Shown one piece after another: positions 9,401 through 16,643 of a stretch of 64,000 nucleotides of DNA. The notes below the pieces were generated by a model that worked only from the letters and a program-made list of their open reading frames with translations, searched no databases and was not told the DNA's origin. This DNA is from Nocardia niigatensis NBRC 100131 (GTDB lineage Bacteria; Actinomycetota; Actinomycetes; Mycobacteriales; Mycobacteriaceae): assembly GCF_000308655.1 (NCBI RefSeq), contig NZ_BAGC01000044.1, positions 124,001-188,000 on the forward strand. Reading direction: 5' to 3'. Positions within the stretch are counted from its first letter, which is position 1. Each line of letters starts with the position of its first letter. A program made the translations under genes and the position numbers.

Positions 9401-9698
9401 CGACAACCTGTTCCGATCGCTGTTCCTCTCACTGCGCGGCATGGTGGTCGCGACGCTGGGCACGGCCGACGAGGCCGCCACGCTCTACCGCGATCTGCTT
9501 CCCTTCCGCGACCGGCTCGGTGGCGCGGACACCGGTTCCTACTCGGTCGGTCCGGTCGACACCGTCCTCGGTGACCTGGCGGCCCGGCACGGGGATGCCG
9601 GGCTCGCCACCGAGCACTACCGGGCCGCGCTCCGCGTCGCCCAACGCTGTGGCAACCCGACCTGGATCGCGGCTGCGGCCGAACGCCTCGAGCGCTGA
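6405..9698 (+). CDS. BTAD-AAA ATPase transcriptional regulator (SARP/AfsR-like)
   Basis: A 1097-residue regulator. Residues 1-90 form an OmpR-like winged helix (IRVLGALTAADGRGELDLGG). Residues 95-240 form the BTAD domain, including LREEAWRLTALARYRAGRQ and the closing LGIDPGPALTRLE. An AAA/STAND-type ATPase follows, with Walker A GEAGSGKST near residue 306 and Walker B LAILLDDVH near 406. The C-terminal 500 residues are TPR-like alpha-helical repeats. No LuxR-type HTH is visible at the C-terminus. Such proteins activate specialised-metabolism or stress genes. No biosynthetic cluster lies alongside, so the target is unknown; the downstream nitroreductase gene and the divergent hemerythrin gene are candidates. 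Confidence 0.85.
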   Translation: MIRIRVLGALTAADGRGELDLGGPRQRGVLARLLVARGEVVPIDRLIDDLWRGEPPPRALGALQAYVSNLRRLLEPQRAPRMPATVLISRTPGYAVRFAAEDVDAWRFVAELEAAGRQGNPCERRQTLERALAHWQGPAYAAFAAEPWATAEAARLEELRLGAREKLAAALLELGEPTLAAAEAEVLSREHPLREEAWRLTALARYRAGRQADALSALRQARGVLATELGIDPGPALTRLESDILAQRIPLCEPVIPLQETLSAAIMTGSAPPAEPGSELFGRTAELAALREAAAGAGPRSATVAGEAGSGKSTLLRHFDAALRASGHRVVIGRCPEDDSAPSAWPWVEILRALAREHDPGGFAPALAPLLTDGDGAPDSRHAHGRFLLHRAVCGYLTAVAADAPLAILLDDVHRGDTETAALLTAVATQVPGLVVIGYRPDEVPPALADTLAVLATSVRARVHLRGLGVEDSGRLITALTGSTPASAVVATLHERTGGNPFYLVEVARLLQSEGELVAASEVPAGVRDVLRRRFSRLPETGVTLLRLAAVIGREFDVAVLVHAAEVSEDEVLDAVEAGVLAGLLDEPASGRARFTHVLVRHTLLGDLSRIRRDRWHRRVAAAIEEIDPGDLAALAHHYGESVSPETARRAADYAVAAAEQAERRYAHDVAAAGYERAAVALERHAGADTVEERVVMLCRAGRSHLAGGAGLAARSARHRAAALAEEVGRTDLLVRAFTAWETPTPWMNRLWGVVEHRVVGWIEDALRSPGLTPAERCRLLVTLVDEIGGEAGEPAAVAAAQAQALARELGDDALLAPALQAMASLYDSPDRSPLGAELIEVGRRTDRGDYLLLGHTVAIQAAASTADIATVREHLEAATVLADRYQWRQAQVANTMARGLVALTTGDPDTAEQHYLRANEMLTRAGILNAGGILGMALFVVRLHQGRVGELVEMIREFADSAVPATVDAMVDFLVLALLAAGDRTEAARVRRRARPIRDNLFRSLFLSLRGMVVATLGTADEAATLYRDLLPFRDRLGGADTGSYSVGPVDTVLGDLAARHGDAGLATEHYRAALRVAQRCGNPTWIAAAAERLER

Positions 9699-9771
9699 CG
9701 CTTCACTGGTCGTTCACAAGCCGGACCCGGACCATCACTTCCGACGATCCCGACCGACCGAGGAGTACCCC

Positions 9772-10227
9772 GTGCCGCATACCCGCCGCTTTCGCGCGGT
9801 CACCGATCTGTACCTGAAGACCGTGACCACCACGCACCGCAAACTGCTCGACCTCAGCGGCGGCCGCGTCGGCACCCGATTCAAGAAGATGCCCACCCTG
9901 GCCCTCACCACCACCGGACGGCGAACAAGGTTGCCGCGCACCGTGATTCTCACCGTCCCCGTCGTGGAGGACGACAGCTATCTGATCGTCGCCTCGCGCG
10001 GCGGAGACGATATCTCCCCGGACTGGTTCCACAACCTGCGTGCCGATCCCGCGGTCGAGGTGTCGTTCCAGCATGGCGTGAAGCAACCGATGACCGCCCG
10101 CGTGCTCAGCCCGCAGGAACGCGACCAGCGGTGGCCACAGGTCGTCGCGGCGTACCCGGGGTACCAGACCTACCAGAAGCGGACCACCCGACAGATCCCC
10201 TTGGTCCTGCTCCGCCCACGCGAGTGA
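9772..10227 (+). CDS. Deazaflavin (F420)-dependent nitroreductase-family protein
   Basis: About 151 residues. The GTG at 9772 follows AGGAG by 8 bp; the much longer open frame upstream is antisense noise. The motif TTTGRRTRLPRTVILTVP and the block GGDDISPDWFHNLRADPAVEV with a following YPGYQTYQKRT are typical of the Ddn/DUF385 split-barrel family, which uses F420 in mycobacteria and relatives. It probably reduces quinones or nitro compounds. It lies 73 bp after the BTAD regulator gene and could be cotranscribed with it. Confidence 0.8.
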   Translation: MPHTRRFRAVTDLYLKTVTTTHRKLLDLSGGRVGTRFKKMPTLALTTTGRRTRLPRTVILTVPVVEDDSYLIVASRGGDDISPDWFHNLRADPAVEVSFQHGVKQPMTARVLSPQERDQRWPQVVAAYPGYQTYQKRTTRQIPLVLLRPRE

Positions 10228-10262
10228 ACGACGTCGCCGCAGGAGCCCAGACTTGCGGATTG

Positions 10263-10325
10263 GCGCATCGCAGGAAAAGCAACAGAGCCGCAGGTCATTG
10301 ACCTGCGGCTCTGTTGTTCTGTGGA
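10263..10325. repeat. 63-bp repeat, left copy (contains terminator)
   Basis: This segment matches 11126-11188 over 63 bp in the same orientation with about 12 mismatches. Its core is a near-perfect palindrome (AACAGAGCCGCAGGTCA at 10281-10297 and its complement at 10299-10315) that can act as a terminator for the gene ending at 10227. Confidence 0.75.
10281..10315. terminator. Palindromic terminator
   Basis: A 17-bp perfect stem with a 1-nt centre. The right side runs into GTTGTTCT and the left side is preceded by GAAAAG, so it could work in both directions. It lies between the nitroreductase gene and vapC. Confidence 0.65.
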
Positions 10326-10418
10326 CCTGACGGACCAGCATACGAACCGGGCGGTGCTGGTCGACGGGCCGGTCATCGTGATTCGGGTGGTGGGTACCCG
10401 ACCGCGATCGTCGGCGGT

Positions 10419-10862
10419 TCAGTCGCCCTGGAGCAAGAGCCGGAACGACGGATGAACGGGTGTCAGGGGTCGGACGGCACGAAAGTCCTTCTCATCCAAC
10501 GTCAATACATCATTGGTGAGGTAGCGCTCGGCGAGCACGACCGTGACTGCGTCGGCCAGGTCAAGGCGGAGGCCGCGATACTGCTCGATGATCTTCTGGG
10601 CGACTCGGAGGTCGTCACGGTCCACATGCGGAATGAGCACCGCGCCCTCCTCGGCCGAAGTGAGCAGGTCATCGAGAACGAGATCGGCTGTGCGGCGGTC
10701 CTTTCCGAACCGGGCCACGAGCAGGTGATCGACCTCATCCAGCACCAGCGGCGAGACAACCGCAACAGACGTGGAGAGGAATTCGCGCGCCCGCTCATGC
10801 AGTTCCGCGGCACGGTCGTACGCGGCGATGATGGCCGAGGTATCGGCGATGAAGAAGCTCAC
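10419..10862 (-). CDS. vapC: VapC-type PIN-domain toxin
   Basis: A 147-residue PIN-domain ribonuclease. The acidic residues of the Mg2+ site are visible: ADTSAIIAAYDRA at the N-terminus, VLDEVDHLL near residue 41, LDLADAVTVVLAERY near 100 and LTLDEKDF near 120. The GTG start overlaps the antitoxin stop by 4 bp (GTGA), the normal vapBC order. The toxin is expected to cleave tRNA or rRNA when freed from VapB. The gene appears intact and is flanked with vapB by two 63-bp repeats. Confidence 0.88.
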   Translation of the reverse strand: MSFFIADTSAIIAAYDRAAELHERAREFLSTSVAVVSPLVLDEVDHLLVARFGKDRRTADLVLDDLLTSAEEGAVLIPHVDRDDLRVAQKIIEQYRGLRLDLADAVTVVLAERYLTNDVLTLDEKDFRAVRPLTPVHPSFRLLLQGD

Positions 10863-11089
10863 TCGCCGTATGCCTCCCCGAGCAAGTCCTCACTGTTGGC
10901 GGCAAACCCGGGATCGCCGGAATCGAACGACGGCCACGGCCGGGTACGGCGGGTCCGGTGCGACCGCAACAACACCAGCTCGATCCCCTCGCGGATCAAA
11001 TCAGCTTCCGATCGTCCTGCCGCTTCGGCCGCCTCCTTGAGACGGGCAGCCTGCTCGGGATCCAGGTACACGCTCGTTTTGGCCTTCAT
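10859..11089 (-). CDS. vapB: VapB-type antitoxin (ribbon-helix-helix)
   Basis: A 76-residue protein. Residues 1-45 (TSVYLDPEQAARLKEAAEAA, then GRSEADLIREGIELVLL) form a CopG/ribbon-helix-helix DNA-binding domain. The acidic and aromatic tail (WPSFDSGDPGF, DLLGEAYGE) should wrap around and block VapC. It is the first gene of the pair and is likely autoregulated through the repeated CCCTACG motif directly upstream. No ribosome binding site is visible, so the mRNA may be leaderless. Confidence 0.85.
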   Translation of the reverse strand: MKAKTSVYLDPEQAARLKEAAEAAGRSEADLIREGIELVLLRSHRTRRTRPWPSFDSGDPGFAANSEDLLGEAYGE

Positions 11090-11090
11090 A

Positions 11091-11112
11091 AACGTAGGGT
11101 ACTACGTAGGGC
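11091..11112 (-). promoter_or_regulatory. vapBC promoter/operator
   Basis: Reading toward vapB, CCCTACG occurs twice, 12 bp apart, and TACCCT lies 6 bp before the ATG as a plausible -10 box. The repeated motif is a likely VapB binding site. With this spacing the transcript would begin at the start codon. Confidence 0.4.
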
Positions 11113-11125
11113 ACCTCCCGGGTTC

Positions 11126-11188
11126 GCGCATTGCCCGAAAAACAAGAGAGCCACAGGTCAATGACCTGCGACTCTGTCGTGGAGTGGA
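11126..11188. repeat. 63-bp repeat, right copy (tRNA-Ala terminator)
   Basis: Second copy of the 10263-10325 repeat, same orientation, about 81 percent identical by eye. It includes the palindrome-like core with CAGGTCAATGACCTG and touches the 3' end of tRNA-Ala, so it probably works as that gene's terminator. The two copies bracket vapBC. Confidence 0.7.
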
Positions 11189-11257
11189 GCTAAGGGGACT
11201 CGAACCCCTGACCCCCACACTGCCAGTGTGGTGCGCTACCAGCTGCGCCATAGCCCC
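11185..11257 (-). tRNA. tRNA-Ala (anticodon GGC)
   Basis: A 73-nt cloverleaf. Acceptor arm GGGGCTA pairs with TAGCTCC with one G-U pair. D arm GGCGCAGCTGGTAGCGC, anticodon stem CCACA/TGTGG with loop CTGGCAG giving anticodon GGC, and T arm with GGTTCGAGTCC. The discriminator is A and CCA is not encoded. It reads GCC, a favoured alanine codon at this GC content. Confidence 0.95.
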
Positions 11258-11386
11258 GTGTTCACTTCTGTGCTAGCGGGGCGTTGCCCTGCTTGCTTGA
11301 ACGAAGTTACACGACCGGTGTCGAACAAACCAAATCGCCTGGATACAGGCTGGCGGTGACGACCTCCTGGATGTAGTCTCGAACGC

Positions 11387-13183
11387 ATGTTCGATAGCCG
11401 AGAGGTGGAGGCGATGGGCGAGGAAGAGCTGATCGACGCGCTGCGGCGGGCACATGGAGCAGCGGCGTTCGCACAGGCGGCGGAAATCACAGCGGTGCGG
11501 GAGGTGTATCGGCGGCATCGGGCCGCGAATGCCGCGCCGGGGGCGGGCGGGGTGCGTGCCGGGGAGTTCGCCGCGGCGGAAATCGCCGTGGCGGTGCACG
11601 TGTCGGAGGCGGTGGCGGCGGCCCTCATCGATATCGGGTTGGCGCTGGATTCCCTACCGCAGACCAAGCACGCCTTCGCGGCCGGCCGCATCGACCTTTC
11701 CCGGGTGCAGGTGATCGCGGACTGCCTGCGCGGGCAGCCGCACGAAGTGCGAGAAGTATTGGAGCCCAAGCTGATCGAGGCGGCTCTGCGCTCGGATCCG
11801 GCCCGGCTGCGTCAGACCGCACAGCGCTGGGTCACCCGCCTGGATCCCGAGGGCGAGACCCGCCGCCGCGAGGAGCGCGAACAGGACCGCGACGTCCGCA
11901 TTCGCGCGGTGCAGGACGGCATGGCCGTCTTCGACGGCCTGCTGCCCGCCGCCGGCGCCCAGGCCCTCGCCATGCGGCTGCGGGAAATGAGCCTCCAGGT
12001 CTGCGAAGCCGACCCGCGCAGCATGTCGCAACGCCGATCCGACGCCCTGATCGCACTCGCCGACGGCTCCGGCCGGCTGCGCTGCGGCTGCGCCCAGGGC
12101 CTCGACTGCCCCCAGGCCGATGCCCCCACCACCCCACGCCGCCCCCTCATCCAGGTCGGCGTCTCCGCCGAAACCCTCCTCGGCCTGCGCGACGACCCGG
12201 CCTTCCTCGCCGGCTACGGCCCCGTCGACGCCGCCCTCGCCCGCACCCTCGCCGAACACGCCCGTTTCCAGGTCATCCCCGAGTACTTCCCCGACGACGC
12301 CACCTCCGGTTCTCAGGAGCCGGACGACACAGTGGTAGCTCGCACTGCCACGGCCGCCGACCCAGCCCCGCGCGAGGCGCCGATAACGGCCAAGGCCGCC
12401 CCGGACAAATCGCCAACGACCGCGGGACACATCGCTGCGAGCGCCCCGAAGGCTCCACGGCCGCGGCGGAAGCACGTGCCGGCCATCGCACCCGAAGCAC
12501 CCTGGGAACGCGCGGGCGCCAATCGGAGCCGTGCGGGACAAGACCCATCCGAGCCCGCGCCGGGTGTGGATCGCGGGCAGCTCATCCCTGCCTCCGCATC
12601 CGCGCGGTCCATTGCCGAACCGTCTCCCGCACCCGCCGGGCCGCCGTCCAAGCGCGCGAAAGTCGTAGCGGTGCGGCCGTTCTCGGGCGCTCCGGCTCGC
12701 GAGGTCCGCGCCATCGACGGGTTGTGCCGTTTCCCGAATTGCACCATGCCCGCCGCGGAAACGTCCCTGGTGCAATTCGCCCCGCAGCCCAACCACCCCG
12801 CGCCCCAGCCGAATACCGCGTATCGCGCTGTGCTGTGCACGCATCACCACCGTCTGAAGCTCTTGGCGGACAAGGGAAAACACCCCTGGCGCGTCTATCT
12901 CGCGGACACCGACCGCATGCGCTGGATCGACCCGAGCGGCGAATCCCACGAGACGGTCCGCGAGGGCGCCCGCTACCTGTTCCCGCACACCGACATCGAC
13001 GCCCCGGTACGCCCGCCCCAGCTCCGCGCGGTCCCCGACGCCGAACCCGCCACGCCCGGCCGCATTTTCAACGCCGACCTGGCATACCCGATGGAGAACC
13101 ACATCCTCATCCACCCCCAGTTGTCCCGCACCACCGCCGACAACGACATCCCCGAATCCCCCACCCGAGCCGTTACCCGCTGA
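11387..13183 (+). CDS. DUF222 / HNH-like (13E12 family) protein
   Basis: A 598-residue protein of the actinobacterial 13E12 repeat family. The N-terminal 300 residues form a DUF222 domain (DALRRAHGAAAFAQAAEITAV, then FAAGRIDLSRVQVIADCL). A long Pro/Ala/Arg-rich linker spans residues 305-430. The C-terminus is an HNH-like zinc module: CRFPNC, then VLCTHHHRLK. The usual DH of the first HNH histidine is missing (the sequence there reads SLVQFAPQP), so the nuclease may be inactive. These genes are often multicopy in Nocardia and mycobacteria and their role is uncertain. Confidence 0.85.
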   Translation: MFDSREVEAMGEEELIDALRRAHGAAAFAQAAEITAVREVYRRHRAANAAPGAGGVRAGEFAAAEIAVAVHVSEAVAAALIDIGLALDSLPQTKHAFAAGRIDLSRVQVIADCLRGQPHEVREVLEPKLIEAALRSDPARLRQTAQRWVTRLDPEGETRRREEREQDRDVRIRAVQDGMAVFDGLLPAAGAQALAMRLREMSLQVCEADPRSMSQRRSDALIALADGSGRLRCGCAQGLDCPQADAPTTPRRPLIQVGVSAETLLGLRDDPAFLAGYGPVDAALARTLAEHARFQVIPEYFPDDATSGSQEPDDTVVARTATAADPAPREAPITAKAAPDKSPTTAGHIAASAPKAPRPRRKHVPAIAPEAPWERAGANRSRAGQDPSEPAPGVDRGQLIPASASARSIAEPSPAPAGPPSKRAKVVAVRPFSGAPAREVRAIDGLCRFPNCTMPAAETSLVQFAPQPNHPAPQPNTAYRAVLCTHHHRLKLLADKGKHPWRVYLADTDRMRWIDPSGESHETVREGARYLFPHTDIDAPVRPPQLRAVPDAEPATPGRIFNADLAYPMENHILIHPQLSRTTADNDIPESPTRAVTR

Positions 13184-13414
13184 CCGTCGAGTTCTCCCCC
13201 GAACCCAGGGCCCGGGCACCCAGCCCGGTCCCCTCCCCGGGGTGCGGCTCAATTCTCCGTTCCCCCGCTGGGCCGCACCCCACCCATTCCCTCAACATGC
13301 GCTGGTGCACAAGAACTTCCGAGCTCCGCCGCACCACCACATGTTTCCCAAGGCACCACGAAGATGTTCGCGCGGATCACCGCACCTTCTCACGCGCCAC
13401 TGCATGCTGGTCGA

Positions 13415-13735
13415 ATGAACGACCACGAACAGAACGCCGAAGCCGACCTCCGCGATCCGCTCCTGCTGGAGCAGCGGCGCCAACTGCTGCAGGACCGGCT
13501 ACAAACCCTCCGAGCCGACCTCGCAGACCTGACCGCCGCCTACCGCACCCTCCCCAACTCCGGCCTCCTCCTCGACACCCCGGGCACCGGCGCCCTCACC
13601 ACCCCGGCCTACTGCGTCGCCGGCGCCGCCGAGGTCTTCGACGAGGCCCTCATCGAACTCGCCGCCGCCGACGACGCCCTGAGCCGGGCGGCCGCCTATA
13701 CATCCCGTTTGCGCCGGCCGGTCCTCGATGTGTGA
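13415..13735 (+). CDS. Hypothetical coiled-coil protein
   Basis: A 106-residue acidic protein starting at ATG 13415. Residues 10-45 (LLLEQRRQLLQDRLQTLRAD) look like a coiled coil. A short turn with TPGTGALTTPAYCVAG follows, then a second helix rich in Ala/Asp. No homolog is recognised. There is no obvious ribosome binding site, so the gene is possible rather than certain. It lies between the DUF222 gene and a convergent lipoprotein gene. Confidence 0.4.
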   Translation: MNDHEQNAEADLRDPLLLEQRRQLLQDRLQTLRADLADLTAAYRTLPNSGLLLDTPGTGALTTPAYCVAGAAEVFDEALIELAAADDALSRAAAYTSRLRRPVLDV

Positions 13736-13761
13736 TCGGTTGTCCACCAGGATGTTCCGTC

Positions 13762-14196
13762 TCAGGAAACGTCAGCACGGACCTTGTCGGTCATGTTGTC
13801 GAACACCACTGTCTTCGGCGTGAAGGTGCCCTTCGCGGCGACAGCGCCGGTCACTTTTTCGCCCGGCTGAAGCTCCACCGTGGCGATCTGGTTCTCCTCC
13901 ACACCGAGTTCGGCCGTGTGCTTACTCCCACCAGTGTCGGTGATCGCGAAATACAGCGGGTTGACGCTGATCGCCTTGTCCGTGCGGTTGTTCGTAACTG
14001 TCACAAGCACACTCGTGTATGCCCCACCATCGTTCAGGACGCTGGGCGTGAAGGCGGTGGGCGCGGCCGTCAGTTGAACGACCGAGTTCGCCGACGATGC
14101 CGGAGCAGGCTTGGACGGGTCGCAGGCGGCCACGATGCCGGCCCCGACAACGATGGACGCGACGACTGCGAGCATCCCGATCATCTTGCGAATCAT
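13762..14196 (-). CDS. DUF4352-like lipoprotein
   Basis: The 144-residue reading starts at ATG 14196, preceded by AGGGGG; the frame extends further up without a better start. A signal peptide ends at a lipobox (GIVAAC), so the protein is a lipoprotein anchored outside the membrane. The mature part looks like an Ig-like DUF4352 domain (SVLVTVTNNRTDKAISVNP, then VELQPGEKVTGAV). Such domains occur on many actinobacterial exported lipoproteins; no enzyme activity is expected. Confidence 0.7.
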   Translation of the reverse strand: MIRKMIGMLAVVASIVVGAGIVAACDPSKPAPASSANSVVQLTAAPTAFTPSVLNDGGAYTSVLVTVTNNRTDKAISVNPLYFAITDTGGSKHTAELGVEENQIATVELQPGEKVTGAVAAKGTFTPKTVVFDNMTDKVRADVS

Positions 14197-14337
14197 GAAT
14201 TCCCCCTGGAGTTCATCGTTTCGAAGGTTTGACCGCCACGAATTGGGCAATCAGTCGGCTAACGATAGGACCCAAGGACGGCCGGGCACGGGGAATTTCA
14301 CCGAAGGGCTGTTCCAGCTCACAAGTTGGCACGAATA

Positions 14338-14370
14338 GGGGGCCGATAGGTGCTCGCGCCTACCGACCCC
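14338..14370 (-). terminator. Hairpin after the DsbA-like gene
   Basis: GGGGGCCGATAGG (14338-14350) pairs with CCTACCGACCCCC (14358-14370) with two mismatches and an 7-nt loop. It lies 26 bp past the stop of the DsbA-like gene on the minus strand. Confidence 0.4.
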
Positions 14371-14395
14371 CGGTTAGAACCGATCCAACGCTTAG

Positions 14396-15133
14396 CTATT
14401 TTGCGGCGTCGAGGACCCAGTTCTTGTTGTTGACGTCGATCTTCTTGCCGTCGATGAAGACGGCGGGGGTGGCGGCGCGGTTGTTGAGGGCCTCGTTGAG
14501 GGCCTTCAGGGCTGCTTCGGCGTGGGCGCGGCCGGTGTCGGCGCGGTCGCCGGAGGTGATGCACTTGGCGATGTCGTCGCCGGCGCCCGCCTCCTTGGCG
14601 ATGGCGGCCAGTTCCTTGTTGTCGTGGTCGGAGCCGCCTTCGGAGGGCTGCTTGCTGGTGAAGAGCAGGGAGTGGTACTTCGAGTAGATCGGGCCGTCAC
14701 CGGCCTGGGCGACGCACTCGTTGGCGGCGACGGCGCGGGTGGAGTAGTCCTTGCTGCGCGACTTCGAGTCGAGGAAGTTCACCAGGCGGTACCGCACCGC
14801 GATCTTGCCGAGGTCGACCTGCTGGGCGATCTCCTGCCCGTAGATCTTCTCCAGCTGACCGCACGCGGGGCACAGCGGATCCTCGTAGATGTCAATGGTT
14901 TTCGCGTTCGGCTTGCCCAGCACAATGGCTCCGTCGGAGTCCAGCGCCACCGATACCCCGGGGTCGTGCACCGGACCGTATCCGTCGTTGCGCACCTCGT
15001 CCCCGCCGCCACGATTCCACAGGTAGAGGGCCGCCACGATCACCGCAACCACGACAACGGCCAGACCAGCCAGCGCATAGGTGGTCTTGCTCGAGACCGG
15101 CGACGGTGTGTGCTTCGAAGTCGGTTTGCTCAC
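14396..15133 (-). CDS. Membrane-anchored DsbA/thioredoxin-like protein
   Basis: About 245 residues from the GTG at 15133 (start SKPTSKHTPSP). One N-terminal membrane helix (YALAGLAVVVVAVIVAALYL) anchors the protein. The extracytoplasmic domain carries the redox motif CPAC in IDIYEDPLCPACGQLEKIYG and the cis-Pro region ATPAVFIDGKKI near the end, both typical of DsbA-like/thioredoxin-fold oxidoreductases. Two further cysteines (NECVAQ, AKCITSG) may form a structural disulphide. It probably helps form disulphides in secreted proteins. An ATG further upstream in the same frame would add 21 residues with no clear purpose. Confidence 0.82.
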   Translation of the reverse strand: MSKPTSKHTPSPVSSKTTYALAGLAVVVVAVIVAALYLWNRGGGDEVRNDGYGPVHDPGVSVALDSDGAIVLGKPNAKTIDIYEDPLCPACGQLEKIYGQEIAQQVDLGKIAVRYRLVNFLDSKSRSKDYSTRAVAANECVAQAGDGPIYSKYHSLLFTSKQPSEGGSDHDNKELAAIAKEAGAGDDIAKCITSGDRADTGRAHAEAALKALNEALNNRAATPAVFIDGKKIDVNNKNWVLDAAK

Positions 15134-15216
15134 CCGCAACACTCTGCCCGAAGCCCCCGCCCCCGCAACACCCACCCCGCCCACCAAAATCAACACGCTC
15201 CGCCGAAGTCAGAACG

Positions 15217-16443
15217 CTAGGCGACGGAGGGGGTGGCTTCCCTGCGGTGCAGGGTTTCCGGCACTACCAGCCATACCAGCGATGCGGAGGCCAGGAGTAC
15301 GCCGGTCACTCCGAGTGCTGCGCCGTAGGAGAGACGGTCGGCGAGGGTGCCGATCGCGTAGGGGCCGAGGAAGGTGCCGAGGTCGGCGGACATCTGGTAG
15401 CCGGCGAGGACCGGGCCGCCGCGGGTGCCCGGGCCGATGATGTCCGCGACCGCCGCTTGCAGGGCGGGGGTGAACATGCCGGAGCCGATGCCCGCGACGC
15501 AGGAGGCGGCCAGGAGCCAGACGAGGGTGGGGGCCAGGCCGATGCCCGCCGTGCCGACGGCGCACACCAGGGTGCCCGCGATGAGGAAGGGCTTGCGTCC
15601 CAGGGTGTCCGACCAGCGGCCGGAGAGGAACAGCACCGAGGCATTGCCGAGCGCGAAGGCGGTCAGCGCCACGCCCGCGAGGGCGGCGTCCTGCTTCAGC
15701 ACTTCCACCACGATCAGCGGCACCAGCGCCATGCGCACACCGAAGACGGCTGCGCCATTACCGAAGTTGGCCCACAGCGCGGCCCGGTAGGCGGGCCGGG
15801 CCAGCCCCTCGCGGAAGGTCATGATCGGCGTGCCGTTCACCTTCTCGGGCAGGGCGAGCGGGGAATCCCGCAGTGCCACATACACGATGAGGCTGGCGAT
15901 CAGCAGCGCCACGCAGTAGATGAGGAACGGCGCGCGCAGCCCCAGGAAAGACAGCGCACCGCCGACCAGCGGCCCACTGATGGACCCGATCAGGAAGCTG
16001 GTCGAGTACACCCCCGACACCCGTCCCCGTTCGGCGGGCGGCGACATGCGAATCACCAGCCCCAGCGAGGACACCGTGAACATCGTCGACCCGATGCCGC
16101 CGAGCGACCGCAGCACCAGCAGCTGCCAATAGCTTTGCGCCAGCGCACAAGCACCGGTCGACACCGCCACGATCAGCAACCCGGTCAGATAGACCGGCCG
16201 CTCCCCAAGCCGCTGCAACAGCCGCCCCGCCAGCGGCGCGAAGATCAACCGCATCAACGCGAACGCGCTCACGATGAACGAGGCCGCCGCCACCCCCACA
16301 TGGAAACTCCGCGCGAACTGCGGCAACGCCGGCGCCACCAACCCGAACCCGATGGCGATCGTGAACGCCGACCCCACCAGCACCCAGATCTCCACCGGCA
16401 GCCGATGCCGTCCACCCACCGGCACCCCGGACTCACTCACCAC
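15217..16443 (-). CDS. MFS transporter (12 TM, drug-exporter-like)
   Basis: A 408-residue major facilitator. Twelve hydrophobic segments can be picked out, starting with WVLVGSAFTIAIGFGLVAPA. The loop 2-3 motif appears in the first half (PLAGRLLQRLGERPVY) and again in the second (SGRWSDTLGRKPFLIAG). The order and length match small-molecule efflux pumps of the Tet/Bcr type. The substrate cannot be told. The gene is on the same strand as the DsbA-like gene 84 bp downstream. Confidence 0.82.
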   Translation of the reverse strand: MVSESGVPVGGRHRLPVEIWVLVGSAFTIAIGFGLVAPALPQFARSFHVGVAAASFIVSAFALMRLIFAPLAGRLLQRLGERPVYLTGLLIVAVSTGACALAQSYWQLLVLRSLGGIGSTMFTVSSLGLVIRMSPPAERGRVSGVYSTSFLIGSISGPLVGGALSFLGLRAPFLIYCVALLIASLIVYVALRDSPLALPEKVNGTPIMTFREGLARPAYRAALWANFGNGAAVFGVRMALVPLIVVEVLKQDAALAGVALTAFALGNASVLFLSGRWSDTLGRKPFLIAGTLVCAVGTAGIGLAPTLVWLLAASCVAGIGSGMFTPALQAAVADIIGPGTRGGPVLAGYQMSADLGTFLGPYAIGTLADRLSYGAALGVTGVLLASASLVWLVVPETLHRREATPSVA

Positions 16444-16643
16444 AACGCACCACCCGCCGAAGCCAACCCGGATTCATTACCCCCCGGGCCGCGCCGGCCA
16501 CCACGTTTCGCCCACACCGAGTCTGACGGCCCGCGTCAGTCTCGATGCCACTGGCGCACCCCACCGCCGATCCCATCGGCAACGCCGACCCGGCTGACGC
16601 GCACACCAATTCATTCATTCGCCACACCCGATCGAAGATCGCG

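Noticed and set aside
11654..13252. 532-codon open frame antisense to the DUF222 gene
   Set aside because: It has low-complexity composition with no domain, whereas the plus strand has clear DUF222 and zinc motifs.
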